The notes under the pieces were generated by a model. The model saw only the letters and a list, made by a program, of their open reading frames with translations. It was not told the origin of the DNA and made no database searches. A stretch of 64,000 bases of DNA from Achromobacter deleyi (GTDB lineage: Bacteria; Pseudomonadota; Gammaproteobacteria; Burkholderiales; Burkholderiaceae_B), in the NCBI RefSeq assembly GCF_902859705.1, contig NZ_CADIJO010000001.1, positions 186,001 through 250,000 of the forward strand, in the 5' to 3' direction. A program made the translations under genes and the position numbers. Shown one piece after another: positions 43,160 to 51,682 of the stretch. The stretch's first letter is position 1. The number at the start of each line of letters is the position of its first letter.

Positions 43160-44335
43160 TTACCTTTTTTCCTGGTTTCCTGCGGCCGGGGCGGGCGCCG
43201 TGGGCGCCGCGCGCTCGACCGGTTTGATCGTCTGGCCGGGGGCCAGCTGCGTGACGTTCTCGACGACCACGCGTTCACCGCCCGACAGCCCCTGCGTGAT
43301 GACCCAGTTCGGCCCCAGCAGGCGATGCGCCGTCACGGCAATGCTGCGCAACGCGCCGTCGTCGCCCGCCACCAGCAGGTGCGCGCCATCGGCGCCGCGC
43401 AGCAGCGCATTGCGCGGCACCAGGTAGGTGTCGCGGTTGACGGCCTGCGCCAGCCGCACCCGCACGTACATGCCGGGCAGCAGTTCGCGTTCGGGGTTGT
43501 CGAACACGGCGCGCAGGGTGATGTTGTCGGTGCCGGGGTCGACCGCCAGGTCCGAGAACGACAGCGTGCCGCCGCGCCCGTATTCCGACCCGTCGGGCAG
43601 CACCAGCCGCACCCGCACCTGGTCGGGCGCGACGCCCTGCACGGCGCCCGCGCGAATCTGCTTCTGCAACTGCATGACCTCGGCCGCCGGTTGCGAGAAG
43701 TTGACGTAGATCGGGTCCAGCTGCTGCACCACCGTCAGCGGCGTGGCCTGGCCTTCGCCCACCAGCGCGCCTTCGGTCACCAGCGCCCGGCGGGCGCGGC
43801 CATCGATCGGCGAGGTGACGCGGGCGTAGTCCAGTTTCAGCTTGGCGCTTTGCAGGTTGGCGCGGGCCAGCGCCACTTCGGCGCGGGCCTGGCGTTCCTG
43901 GGCCACGCTTTCGGCGTGGTCGCGTTCGCTGATGGCGCGGTCCGACACCAGGTCGGCGTAGCGGCGCAGCTTGTCGGCCGCGGCCGACAGATTGGCCTGG
44001 GCGCGCGCCAGCGACGCGGCTTCGGAATCGTAGGCGGCCTGCAGCGGCGCCGGGTCGATCTGGAACAGCGGCGCGCCGCGCGTGACTTCCTGGCCTTCTT
44101 CATACAGGCGGCGGATCACGATGCCGGCCACCCGGGCGCGGACCTCGGCCTCGCGATAGGGCTCCAGGCGGCCGGGCAGTTCGCTGGCCACGGCCGTGGG
44201 CGTGGGCCGGGCCACGATGACGCCGACTTCGGCGGGCGCCTTGGCGGCTTCAGAAGCATCCTTGGGCGAGCAAGCGGAAACAAGAACCACTACGGTTGCG
44301 AGAGCGAGCGCTCTCAGGGGGACTGGGTGCGTCAT
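43160..44335 (-). CDS. axyX: RND efflux adaptor lipoprotein (AxyX/MexX-like, pump 3)
   Basis: A 391-residue periplasmic adaptor. The signal ATVVVLVSAC indicates a lipoprotein with Cys22. The first lipoyl half has LEPYREAEVRARVAGIVIRR (about residues 57-76). A long Ala-rich hairpin (ARAQANLSAAADKLRRYADL), the second lipoyl half with DYARVTSPIDGRARRALVTE, and the barrel and membrane-proximal domains follow, with a Pro/Ala-rich C-terminus. This is the AcrA/MexX architecture. It is the first gene of the three-gene pump operon and is separated from its divergent TetR gene by 231 bases. Confidence 0.9.
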   Translation of the reverse strand: MTHPVPLRALALATVVVLVSACSPKDASEAAKAPAEVGVIVARPTPTAVASELPGRLEPYREAEVRARVAGIVIRRLYEEGQEVTRGAPLFQIDPAPLQAAYDSEAASLARAQANLSAAADKLRRYADLVSDRAISERDHAESVAQERQARAEVALARANLQSAKLKLDYARVTSPIDGRARRALVTEGALVGEGQATPLTVVQQLDPIYVNFSQPAAEVMQLQKQIRAGAVQGVAPDQVRVRLVLPDGSEYGRGGTLSFSDLAVDPGTDNITLRAVFDNPERELLPGMYVRVRLAQAVNRDTYLVPRNALLRGADGAHLLVAGDDGALRSIAVTAHRLLGPNWVITQGLSGGERVVVENVTQLAPGQTIKPVERAAPTAPAPAAGNQEKR

Positions 44336-44419
44336 TTTCTAAAAATTATTGTGGTGCGCCCGGGGAGGGCGAGAGAGGGAAGTGCGCGGGTTTTCCCTGT
44401 GGGGCACGCAGTCTATCAT

Positions 44420-44441
44420 TTAATCCGTCATGCTTGATTAA
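44420..44441. promoter_or_regulatory. candidate operator in the axyZ-axyX intergenic region
   Basis: TTAATC (44420-44425) and GATTAA (44436-44441) form an inverted repeat with a 10-base spacer in the only AT-rich part of the 231-base divergent promoter region. It is a plausible TetR-family binding site; the rest of the gap shows no other clear signal. Confidence 0.4.
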
Positions 44442-44566
44442 TTGTTTTGTTCAAAAGTATGCTGGCGCCTGCACACATATTTACAGTGCGCCATCGGCGG
44501 CCGCCGCAAGTCGGGCCGCCGTTTTCTTGTCCCTTTCCCGTCAACCCTTTTCAAGGAGATCTTTGT

Positions 44567-45205
44567 ATGGCCCGCAAGACGAAAGAAGAATCCCAACGCA
44601 CCCGCGACCGCATCCTGGACGCTGCCGAACACGTGTTCCTGTCCAAGGGGGTGGCCAGCACCACCATGAGCGATATTGCCGATTTCGCGGGTGTGTCCCG
44701 GGGCGCCGTCTACGGCCATTACAAGAACAAGATCGACGTCTGCATCGCCATGTGCGACCGCGCGCTGGGCGAAGCCGCACCCATGACCCGGGTGTCGACC
44801 GAGGGCGAGGCGCTCGAATCGCTCTATACCTCCATGCGCCAGTACGTGCAGATCTACGCCGAGGAAGGCTCGGTGCAGCGCGTGCTGGAAATCCTGTATC
44901 TCAAGTGCGAACGCAGCGACGAGAACGCGCCGCTCCTGCGCCGGCGCGACCTGTGGGAACGCCACGCCCTGCGCACGTCCGAAAAACTGCTGCGCGCCGC
45001 CGTCAGCCGCGACGACCTGCCGCGCGCCCTGGACGTGCGCCTGTCCAATGTCTATCTGCATTCCCTGATCGAAGGCGTGTTCGGCACCATCTGTTGGTCC
45101 GACCGCCTCAAGGGCGATATCTGGCCGCGCGTCGAGCGCATGCTCCGCGCCGCCATCGACACCCTGCGCCTGTCGCCGCAACTGCGGCTGCCGCAAGGCG
45201 CCTGA
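44567..45205 (+). CDS. axyZ: TetR family repressor, AxyZ/AcrR-like
   Basis: A 212-residue TetR/AcrR regulator with a helix-turn-helix at about residues 13-57 (RDRILDAAEHVFLSKGVAS, then SDIADFAGVSRGAVYGHYKN) and an AcrR-type C-terminal domain. AAGGAGAT at 44553-44560 fixes the start. It is divergent from the MexXY-like pump and matches AxyZ of Achromobacter by context. Residue 29 is Val, the position where a reported Val29Gly change in AxyZ raises pump expression, so this copy carries the wild-type residue there. The DNA-binding helix shows no break or frameshift, so repression should be intact. Confidence 0.85.
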   Translation: MARKTKEESQRTRDRILDAAEHVFLSKGVASTTMSDIADFAGVSRGAVYGHYKNKIDVCIAMCDRALGEAAPMTRVSTEGEALESLYTSMRQYVQIYAEEGSVQRVLEILYLKCERSDENAPLLRRRDLWERHALRTSEKLLRAAVSRDDLPRALDVRLSNVYLHSLIEGVFGTICWSDRLKGDIWPRVERMLRAAIDTLRLSPQLRLPQGA

Positions 45206-45251
45206 GCGCGCCTGAACGCCCCCGGCCACCCACCGCGCCGGGCCGCGCCCC

Positions 45252-45257
45252 TACAAT
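45252..45257 (+). promoter_or_regulatory. -10 element (TACAAT) directly before the LysR gene
   Basis: TACAAT ends 6 bases before the LysR ATG, so transcription would start at or next to the start codon and give a leaderless mRNA. No good -35 box or ribosome-binding site is seen. Confidence 0.45.
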
Positions 45258-45263
45258 CCGGGC

Positions 45264-46160
45264 ATGACCCTCAAGCAACTCGAAGCCTTCTATTGGGCCG
45301 CCACCTGCGCCAGTTTCGCCGTGGCGGCCGAGCGCCTGCACCTGTCGGTGTCGTCGCTGTCCAAGCGCATCACCGAGCTCGAGGAAGCGCTGGGTCAGCC
45401 GCTGTTCGACCGCAGCGGCCACAAGGCCGTGCTCACCGATGCCGGCCAGCGGCTGGTGCCGCAGGCGCGCGAACTGCTGGCCGCGGCCGACCAGATCCGC
45501 GCATCCCTGGCCGAAACGCCCGGCCTGCGCGGCCGTTGCCGCTTCGGCGTCGGCGAATTGACCGCGCTGACCTGGCTGCCGCGCCTGATCGGCGTGGTGC
45601 GCGCCGCCTACCCCGACCTGGTGCTGGAACCCTACGTGGACATCGGCCAGGTACTGGAGCAACGGGTCGCCGACGGCGAACTGGATTTCGCGGTCATCGC
45701 CGGGCGCTCGTCGCGGGCCAACATCGCCTCGTCGCCCATCGGCCAGGCCGCGTTCTCGTGGGCCGCCGCCCCGGCGGTGCTGGGCGGTGAAACCCGCATG
45801 TCGCCCGCGCTGCTGGCACGCCTGCCGCTGGTGACCCTGCCCGAAGGCGCGGGCACCACCCGCATCATCGACGACTGGCTGGCCGGGCGCGACATCGCCG
45901 GCCAGCGGCTCTCGTGCAACAACTGGGGCGCCATCGCGGGTCTCTTGATCGAGGGCACCGGCGTCGGGCTGCTGCCCAGCCATTGGGCCCAGGCGCTGCA
46001 GGCCGAAGGCAGCCTCACCGTGCTGCAAGGCGACCCGGAACCGGCCGCGCTGCCGTATTCCTTCCAGCACCGGCGCGACGATACCCGCCCGCTGGTCGCC
46101 CGGCTGCGGGAATCGGTGCTGGCGGCCGTGGATTTCTCGGCGCCTTGCCGGCTGCCGTGA
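45264..46160 (+). CDS. LysR family transcriptional regulator
   Basis: A 298-residue LysR-type regulator. The winged helix-turn-helix at residues 1-60 is canonical (MTLKQLEAFYWAATCASFAV, LHLSVSSLSKRITELEEALG) and is followed by the periplasmic-binding-like effector domain (about 90-295). It lies in the same orientation as the binding protein and gamma-glutamyltransferase genes downstream and probably regulates one of these, although LysR targets are more often divergent. The start has a TACAAT box only 6 bases upstream, which suggests a leaderless message. Nothing in the sequence identifies the effector. Confidence 0.88.
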   Translation: MTLKQLEAFYWAATCASFAVAAERLHLSVSSLSKRITELEEALGQPLFDRSGHKAVLTDAGQRLVPQARELLAAADQIRASLAETPGLRGRCRFGVGELTALTWLPRLIGVVRAAYPDLVLEPYVDIGQVLEQRVADGELDFAVIAGRSSRANIASSPIGQAAFSWAAAPAVLGGETRMSPALLARLPLVTLPEGAGTTRIIDDWLAGRDIAGQRLSCNNWGAIAGLLIEGTGVGLLPSHWAQALQAEGSLTVLQGDPEPAALPYSFQHRRDDTRPLVARLRESVLAAVDFSAPCRLP

Positions 46161-46415
46161 CGGCGCCCGCCTTCGGGGCGGGGCGTTTCGCAGGCGGGGG
46201 CGTCCGCAAGGCGGTCGCCGGGCAGGCCATTTAGGCCTTCGACAGCCGCCGCTCTATACAATCGCCGCGCGCCTGGCGCAGAATCCAACAAGAACGTGCG
46301 CAACGGGGGGATGGGCCCGGCGATGCAGCACGGCTCAGGGTCTGTTCCCTCATTGCCGGGCGGCGCGCCGCTGGCGGGCAGGGAAGCCGACCCCCTGAAT
46401 CGACGGAGATCATTC

Positions 46416-47918
46416 ATGCGTAAACTTTGCCTCGCCATGGCCATGGCGGGAATGCTGGCCAGCGGATTGGCGCACGCCCAGTCCACCCTGCGTATCGGCC
46501 TGCAAGACGATCCGGACGTGCTCGACCCGGTGCGCGCCCGCACTTTCGTGGGCCGTATCGTGTTCGCCTCGCTGTGCGACAAGCTGGTCGACATCACCCC
46601 GGACCTGAAGTTCGTGCCGCAGCTGGCGCAGTCATGGTCCACCAGCCCCGACAACAAGACGCTGACCTTCAAGCTGCGCACCGACGCCGTGTTCCATGAC
46701 GGCACCCCGGTCAACGCCGCCGCGGTCAAGGCCAACCTGGACCGCGCCCGCACGCTGCCTGACAGCAACCGCAAGAGCGAACTGGCCACCGTGGCCAGCG
46801 TCGATGCGCCGGACGCCGAGACCGTGGTGCTGCACCTGGCCGAACCCGACGCCTCGCTGCTGTCGCAGCTGTCGGACCGCGCGGGCATGATGATCTCGCC
46901 GGCCTCGTTCGACAAAGACCCCGGCGGCAAGCCGGTGTGCTCGGGCCCCTACCAGTTCAAGGAACGGGTCCAGAACGACCGCATCGTGCTCGAGAAATTC
47001 CCCAAGTACTGGGACGCCGGCAACTATCACTTCGACCGCGTCGTCTTCACGCCGATTCCCGACAACACCGTGCGCCTGAACAACCTGCGCGCCGGCGACC
47101 TGGACATCATCGAGCGCGTGGCCCCCAGCGACGCCAAGGCCGTCAAGGACGACCCCAACCTGCGCCTGGCGCCGGTCACGGGCCTGGGCTTCCAGTCGAT
47201 TTCCGTCAACCTGGGCAACGGCGCGCGCGCTAACAACCCGCTGGCCAAAGACAAGCGCGTGCGCCAGGCGCTGGACCTGGCCATCGACCGCGACGTGCTC
47301 AACCAGGTCATTGGCGAAGGCCAGTACCAGCCGGCCTACCAGCCGTTCCCGCCGGCCAGCTTTGCCTACAACAAGTCGTTCGAGCACAGCGGCCGCGATC
47401 CCAAGAAGGCGCAGGCGCTCTTGAAGGAAGCGGGCTTTGACCGCGTCAAGTTCGAGATCACCTTCGGCAACAACACCACCATGCAGCAGGTGTTCGAACT
47501 GGTGCAGGCCATGGGCGCCGAAGCCGGCTTCGACATCACCCTGCGTCCGGTCGAATTCGCTTCGCTGCAATCGTCGCTGGCCCGCGGCGACTTCGAAGTC
47601 GGCCAGAGCGGCTGGTCCGGCCGGGTCGATCCCAGCGGCAACATCCACCAGTACGTCAGCTGCAAGGGCAACCTGAACGACGGCAAGTTCTGCGACGCGG
47701 AAACCGACAAGCTGCTCAACGATGCCCGCGCCGAACCCGACACGGCCAAGCGCCGCGCCATGTACGACAAGGTGCTGTCGGTCATGCAGGACCAGCGTCC
47801 CATCGTCTACCTGTTCTACCTGCCCTGGACCTTCGGCGCGCAGAAGAAGCTGGACGGCTTCGTGCCGTACCCCGATGGCCTGATCCGCCTGAAGGGCGTC
47901 AGCCTCGCCAAGAAATAA
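46416..47918 (+). CDS. ABC transporter substrate-binding protein, family 5 (glutathione/peptide type)
   Basis: A 500-residue periplasmic binding protein. The signal peptide AMAMAGMLASGLAHAQS is cleaved near residue 22. Family-5 landmarks are DPDVLDPVRARTFVGRIVFA, LTFKLRTDAVFHDGTPV, VCSGPYQFKER and a C-terminal YLFYLPWTFGAQKKLDGF. It is only distantly related to the two paralogues at 14.7-18.1 kb. CGGAGAT at 46403-46409 sets the start. No permease or ATPase gene is adjacent. The gamma-glutamyltransferase 88 bases downstream suggests a gamma-glutamyl peptide or glutathione-like ligand, by analogy with the gsi locus. A 255-base gap upstream holds a TATACAAT box at 46255-46262 and no gene. Confidence 0.88.
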   Translation: MRKLCLAMAMAGMLASGLAHAQSTLRIGLQDDPDVLDPVRARTFVGRIVFASLCDKLVDITPDLKFVPQLAQSWSTSPDNKTLTFKLRTDAVFHDGTPVNAAAVKANLDRARTLPDSNRKSELATVASVDAPDAETVVLHLAEPDASLLSQLSDRAGMMISPASFDKDPGGKPVCSGPYQFKERVQNDRIVLEKFPKYWDAGNYHFDRVVFTPIPDNTVRLNNLRAGDLDIIERVAPSDAKAVKDDPNLRLAPVTGLGFQSISVNLGNGARANNPLAKDKRVRQALDLAIDRDVLNQVIGEGQYQPAYQPFPPASFAYNKSFEHSGRDPKKAQALLKEAGFDRVKFEITFGNNTTMQQVFELVQAMGAEAGFDITLRPVEFASLQSSLARGDFEVGQSGWSGRVDPSGNIHQYVSCKGNLNDGKFCDAETDKLLNDARAEPDTAKRRAMYDKVLSVMQDQRPIVYLFYLPWTFGAQKKLDGFVPYPDGLIRLKGVSLAKK

Positions 47919-47928
47919 GCCCTGATCG

Positions 47929-47956
47929 CGGGACCCGGCAAACGGGTCCCGTTTTT
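47929..47956 (+). terminator. rho-independent terminator after the binding-protein gene
   Basis: A perfect 9-bp stem, CGGGACCCG with CGGGTCCCG, 5-base loop and TTTTT. It lies 10 bases past the stop, so the gamma-glutamyltransferase gene is either read through at low level or has its own promoter. Confidence 0.88.
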
Positions 47957-48006
47957 ACTTATTGCTGCGGCCACCGGCTTCCCGCCGTCCGCAACAGGAT
48001 CGCACC

Positions 48007-49806
48007 ATGTTTACGACTCGCCCGGAAATCCTCGGCACCTTCGGTGTCGTGACCTCTACCCACTGGCTGGCCAGCTCGGCCGGCATGTCGCTGCTGGAAC
48101 GCGGCGGCAACGCCTTCGACGCCTGTGTCGCTTCGGCCTTCGTGCTGCAAGTGGTGGAACCCCACCTGGTCGGCCCGGCCGGCGAAGTGCCCGCGGTGTT
48201 CTATTCCGCCCGCACCCAGAAGCTGGAAGTGCTGTGCGGCCAGGGCACCACGCCGGCCGGCGCCACGCTGGACCGCTACCGCGCCGAAGGCCTCAAACTC
48301 ATCCCCGGCAACGGCCTCCTGGCCACCGTCATTCCCGGCGCGTTCGATGCCTGGATGCAGCTGCTGCGCGACCACGGCACCATGCGGGTGCGCGACGTGC
48401 TCGAACCCGCAATCTATTACGCCGAGCACGGCCATGCGCTGATGCCGCGCATCTCCAACACCATCGCCGGCCTGAAGGACTTCTTCCAGACCCACTGGCC
48501 CACCACCGCCGAGATCTACGTGCCCGGCGGCAACGTGCCCGAGGCCCGCAAGCTGTTCCGCAACCCTGCGCTGGCCCGCACCTGGACTCGCGTGCTGCAG
48601 GCCGCCGAACAGGCCGGCGGCGACCGCGAGCGCCAGATCGAGGCTGCCCGCGACGCGTTCTACCGCGGCTTCGTGGCCGAGGCCATCGACCGGTTCGCCC
48701 GCGGCAACGAGGTCATGGACGAAAGCGGCGAACGCCATCGCGGCGTCATCACCGCCGACGATCTGGCCGGCTGGTCGGCCAGCTACGACAAGCCCGCGAC
48801 CTACGATTACCACGGCTACACCGTCGCCAAGGCCGGCGCCTGGAGCCAGGGGCCGGTGTTCCTGCAAACGCTGGCGCTGCTCAAAGAAATGGACCTGGCC
48901 GGCGTCGGGCCGAACAGCGCCGAATTCGTGCACCGGGTCACCGAGGCCATGAAGCTGGCCTTCGCCGACCGCGAGGCCTACTACGGCGATCCCGCCTTCG
49001 TCGACGTGCCGCTGGACCAGTTGCTGTCCGACGACTACAACGCCGCGCGCCGCGCCCTGATCGGCGAGCAGGCCTCGCACGAACTGCAGCCCGGCGTGAT
49101 TCCCGGCTTCGAAGCCCAGGTCGCCCGCGTCATGGACACCTTGCAACGCCTGTCCAAGGTCTCGGCGCCCGGCAGCGTCACCAACGAGCCGACCCTGGCC
49201 GACATGCGCGCCTCGGTCAAGCGCGGCGACACCACCCACGTGGACGTCATCGACCGCTGGGGCAACATGATCTCGGCCACGCCGTCGGGCGGCTGGTTCC
49301 AGTCTTCGCCGGTCATTCCGGAACTGGGCTTCGGCCTGAATACCCGCGCCCAGATGTTCTGGCTGGAAGAAGGCCTGCCCGGCACGCTGGCGCCCGGCAA
49401 GCGCCCGCGCACCACGCTCACCCCGTCCCTGGCCTTGCGCGACGGCCGGCCCTACCTGGCCTTCGGCACCCCGGGCGGCGACCAGCAGGAACAGTGGCAA
49501 CTGCTGTTCTTCCTGCGCCACGTGCACCATGGCTTGAACCTGCAGGAAGCCATCGACCTGCCCATGTCGCACACCATGCACTTCCCGTCGTCGTTCTATC
49601 CGCGCGACCGCAAGCCGGGCCACCTGGCGGTCGAAAGCGGCTTCGGCGTCGATACCATCGAGGCCCTGCGTGCGCGCGGGCACCAGATCGAGGAAGTGCC
49701 GCAATGGTCGGTCGGCCGCCTGACCGCCGCCTCGCGCGACGCCGACGGCCTGCTGCACGCCGCGGCCACGCCGCGCCTGATGCAGGCCTACGCCGTCGGT
49801 CGCTAG
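48007..49806 (+). CDS. gamma-glutamyltransferase family protein
   Basis: A 599-residue Ntn-hydrolase of the gamma-glutamyltransferase family. It has the N-terminal GGNAFDACVASAFVLQVVEP motif, the autoprocessing site in KRGDTTHVDVIDRWGNM with Thr409 as the expected N-terminal nucleophile of the small subunit, and the SGGWF and TLTPSLALRDG segments typical of the small subunit. There is no signal peptide, unlike periplasmic E. coli Ggt, so it probably works in the cytoplasm on imported compounds, hydrolysing or transferring gamma-glutamyl groups. The pairing with an upstream peptide-binding protein supports this. The ATG at 48007 is the first start that yields the family N-terminus. Confidence 0.9.
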   Translation: MFTTRPEILGTFGVVTSTHWLASSAGMSLLERGGNAFDACVASAFVLQVVEPHLVGPAGEVPAVFYSARTQKLEVLCGQGTTPAGATLDRYRAEGLKLIPGNGLLATVIPGAFDAWMQLLRDHGTMRVRDVLEPAIYYAEHGHALMPRISNTIAGLKDFFQTHWPTTAEIYVPGGNVPEARKLFRNPALARTWTRVLQAAEQAGGDRERQIEAARDAFYRGFVAEAIDRFARGNEVMDESGERHRGVITADDLAGWSASYDKPATYDYHGYTVAKAGAWSQGPVFLQTLALLKEMDLAGVGPNSAEFVHRVTEAMKLAFADREAYYGDPAFVDVPLDQLLSDDYNAARRALIGEQASHELQPGVIPGFEAQVARVMDTLQRLSKVSAPGSVTNEPTLADMRASVKRGDTTHVDVIDRWGNMISATPSGGWFQSSPVIPELGFGLNTRAQMFWLEEGLPGTLAPGKRPRTTLTPSLALRDGRPYLAFGTPGGDQQEQWQLLFFLRHVHHGLNLQEAIDLPMSHTMHFPSSFYPRDRKPGHLAVESGFGVDTIEALRARGHQIEEVPQWSVGRLTAASRDADGLLHAAATPRLMQAYAVGR

Positions 49807-49887
49807 GCCTTCAGGCTATCGGGCCACAGGACCGCGCGGCGGCTTGCGCTGCCGCGCGAGCCGCCGCGGTTGCGGCGATTTGCCGCC

Positions 49888-50880
49888 ATGGGCTATCTTT
49901 TGCCCATGACGCCAAACCAGCAGAGCCCGGTGACAGGGGCTCGTCCCCTGACGGGACAAGAACCTCTCTTCATCGTCCTGAATACCGGCTCCGGGCGCGG
50001 CGACGCGCAAGTGTTGCAGGACACCATCCGCCGCGTGCTCGACGAGGCCGGCCGCCCCTACCAGCTGATGCCCGTCGACGACCCATCGCGGCTGACCGAG
50101 ACCGCGCAGGCGGCCGTGGCCAACGCCCGCGAGTCGCAAGGCATCGTGGTGGCCGCTGGCGGCGACGGCACGCTCAATGCGGTCGCCAGCCAGGTGGTGG
50201 GGCAGGGCGTGCCGTTCGGCATCCTGCCGCAGGGCACCTTCAACTACTTCGGCCGCCGCTACGGCATCTCGCAAGACACCGAACCCGCGCTGCGCGGCCT
50301 CTTGGCCGGCGAACTGCGGCCGGTGCAGGTGGGCATGCTCAATGGCCGCCTCTTCCTGGTCAACGCCAGCCTGGGCCTGTATCCGCAATTGCTCGAAGAC
50401 CGCGAGGCCTACAAGCAGCGCTTTGGCCGCAGCCGCCTGGTGGCCTTGTGGTCCGGCCTGGTGACCCTGCTGCGCGCCCCGCGCCAGCTCAGCCTGCGGC
50501 TCGAATACGAAGGGCGCGCGCGCGACCTGCGCTCGCCGACGCTGGTGGTGGGCAACAACCGCCTGCAACTCGAACACATCGGCATCGACCCCACCGAACT
50601 CGACCGCAACCGCCTGGTCGCCATGGCCGCGCGTCCGGTGGGAACGCTGGCGCTGTACGGCCTGCTGCTGCGCGGCCTGTTCAGCCGCCTGGGCGACGCC
50701 GAACACGTCATCAGCTTCGCCTTCGACCGTCTCACCGTGGCCATCCGCGGACGCCATCGGGTCAAGGTCGCGATGGACGGTGAAATTTCCTGGATGGACA
50801 CCCCGCTCGAATTCAAGGTGTCCGAGCATCCCTTGCCGCTGGTGGTGCCGGCGGACGCCCACGCCGGAGCGCGCCCATGA
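49888..50880 (+). CDS. diacylglycerol/lipid kinase family protein (YegS/BmrU-like)
   Basis: A lipid-kinase-fold protein of about 330 residues. It has the N-terminal LNTGSGRGDA phosphate loop, the hallmark AAGGDGTLNAVAS nucleotide-binding motif, then GVPFGILPQGTFNYFGR, and a C-terminal beta-rich domain with HRVKVAMDGE. Such proteins phosphorylate diacylglycerol, phosphatidylglycerol or related lipids at the inner membrane. It is the first gene of a compact operon: its stop overlaps the phosphoesterase start (ATGA), and a PAP2 phosphatase follows. The start is uncertain. ATG 49888, ATG 49906 and TTG 49870 are all in frame, and none has a strong ribosome-binding site. Confidence 0.85.
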   Translation: MGYLLPMTPNQQSPVTGARPLTGQEPLFIVLNTGSGRGDAQVLQDTIRRVLDEAGRPYQLMPVDDPSRLTETAQAAVANARESQGIVVAAGGDGTLNAVASQVVGQGVPFGILPQGTFNYFGRRYGISQDTEPALRGLLAGELRPVQVGMLNGRLFLVNASLGLYPQLLEDREAYKQRFGRSRLVALWSGLVTLLRAPRQLSLRLEYEGRARDLRSPTLVVGNNRLQLEHIGIDPTELDRNRLVAMAARPVGTLALYGLLLRGLFSRLGDAEHVISFAFDRLTVAIRGRHRVKVAMDGEISWMDTPLEFKVSEHPLPLVVPADAHAGARP

Positions 50881-51671
50881 CGCGCATCCTGCAGTTCTCG
50901 GACACCCACTTCGGCACCGAGCGCAAACCGGTGGTCGAGGCCGCGCTGGACCTGGCCCGGTCGCTGGCCCCGGACCTGGTCGTCATCAGCGGCGACATCA
51001 CCCAGCGCGCCCGCCGCGGCCAGTTCGCCGCCGCCCGCAAGTTCATCGAACGCCTGTCGCTGCCGGTGCTGGCCGTGCCGGGCAACCACGACATTCCTCT
51101 CTACAACGTCTTTGCCCGGGCGCTCAATCCCTACGGCAACTACAAGCGGGCGCTGGGCGCCGTGCTCGAGCCCGTCTTCGAGAACGCCGGGCTGCTGGCC
51201 ATCGGCGTCAATACCACCCGACCGCGGCGCCACAAGGATGGCGAGATCTCCGATGCGCAGATCGCCCGGGTGGCGCAGCGCCTGCGCCAGGCCAGGCCAG
51301 GCCAGTTGCGGGTCGTGGTGGCGCACCATCCGGTGCGCGCCAAGGTCGAATCCGATCGCCACAATCTGCTGTTCGGCCGCGAACGCGCGCTGGCGGCCTG
51401 GGCCCAGGCCGGCATCGACCTGATCCTGGGCGGCCACATCCACCTGCCTTACGTGCTGCCGGCCAGTGCAGACCCGGCGCTCGCAGCCGGTTGGGTGGTG
51501 CAGGCCGGCACCACCTGCTCGCGCCGGGTGCGCGGCAGCATCCCCAATTCGGTCAACCTCATCACACGCGAACCCTCGGGCGAGGGGCAGGTCTGCCACG
51601 TCGAGCGCTGGGACTACGCCGCCGCCACCCACGCCTTCGCCCCGGTCGACAAGACCCTGGTGTCGGGATAG
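50877..51671 (+). CDS. metallophosphoesterase (calcineurin-like)
   Basis: A 264-residue calcineurin-like phosphoesterase with the complete dimetal set: SDTHFG at residues 7-12, GDITQ near 40, GNHD near 70, AHHPV near 150 and GGHIHLP near 185. These supply the Asp, Asn and His ligands for two metal ions. The substrate could be a phosphodiester such as a cyclic nucleotide, nucleotide-sugar lipid or glycerophosphodiester. Its position between a lipid kinase and a PAP2 phosphatase points to lipid or headgroup turnover, which is an inference from context. There is no signal peptide. The start ATG overlaps the kinase stop, so the two are translationally coupled. Confidence 0.88.
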   Translation: MTRILQFSDTHFGTERKPVVEAALDLARSLAPDLVVISGDITQRARRGQFAAARKFIERLSLPVLAVPGNHDIPLYNVFARALNPYGNYKRALGAVLEPVFENAGLLAIGVNTTRPRRHKDGEISDAQIARVAQRLRQARPGQLRVVVAHHPVRAKVESDRHNLLFGRERALAAWAQAGIDLILGGHIHLPYVLPASADPALAAGWVVQAGTTCSRRVRGSIPNSVNLITREPSGEGQVCHVERWDYAAATHAFAPVDKTLVSG

Positions 51672-51682
51672 CGGGGGGCACG

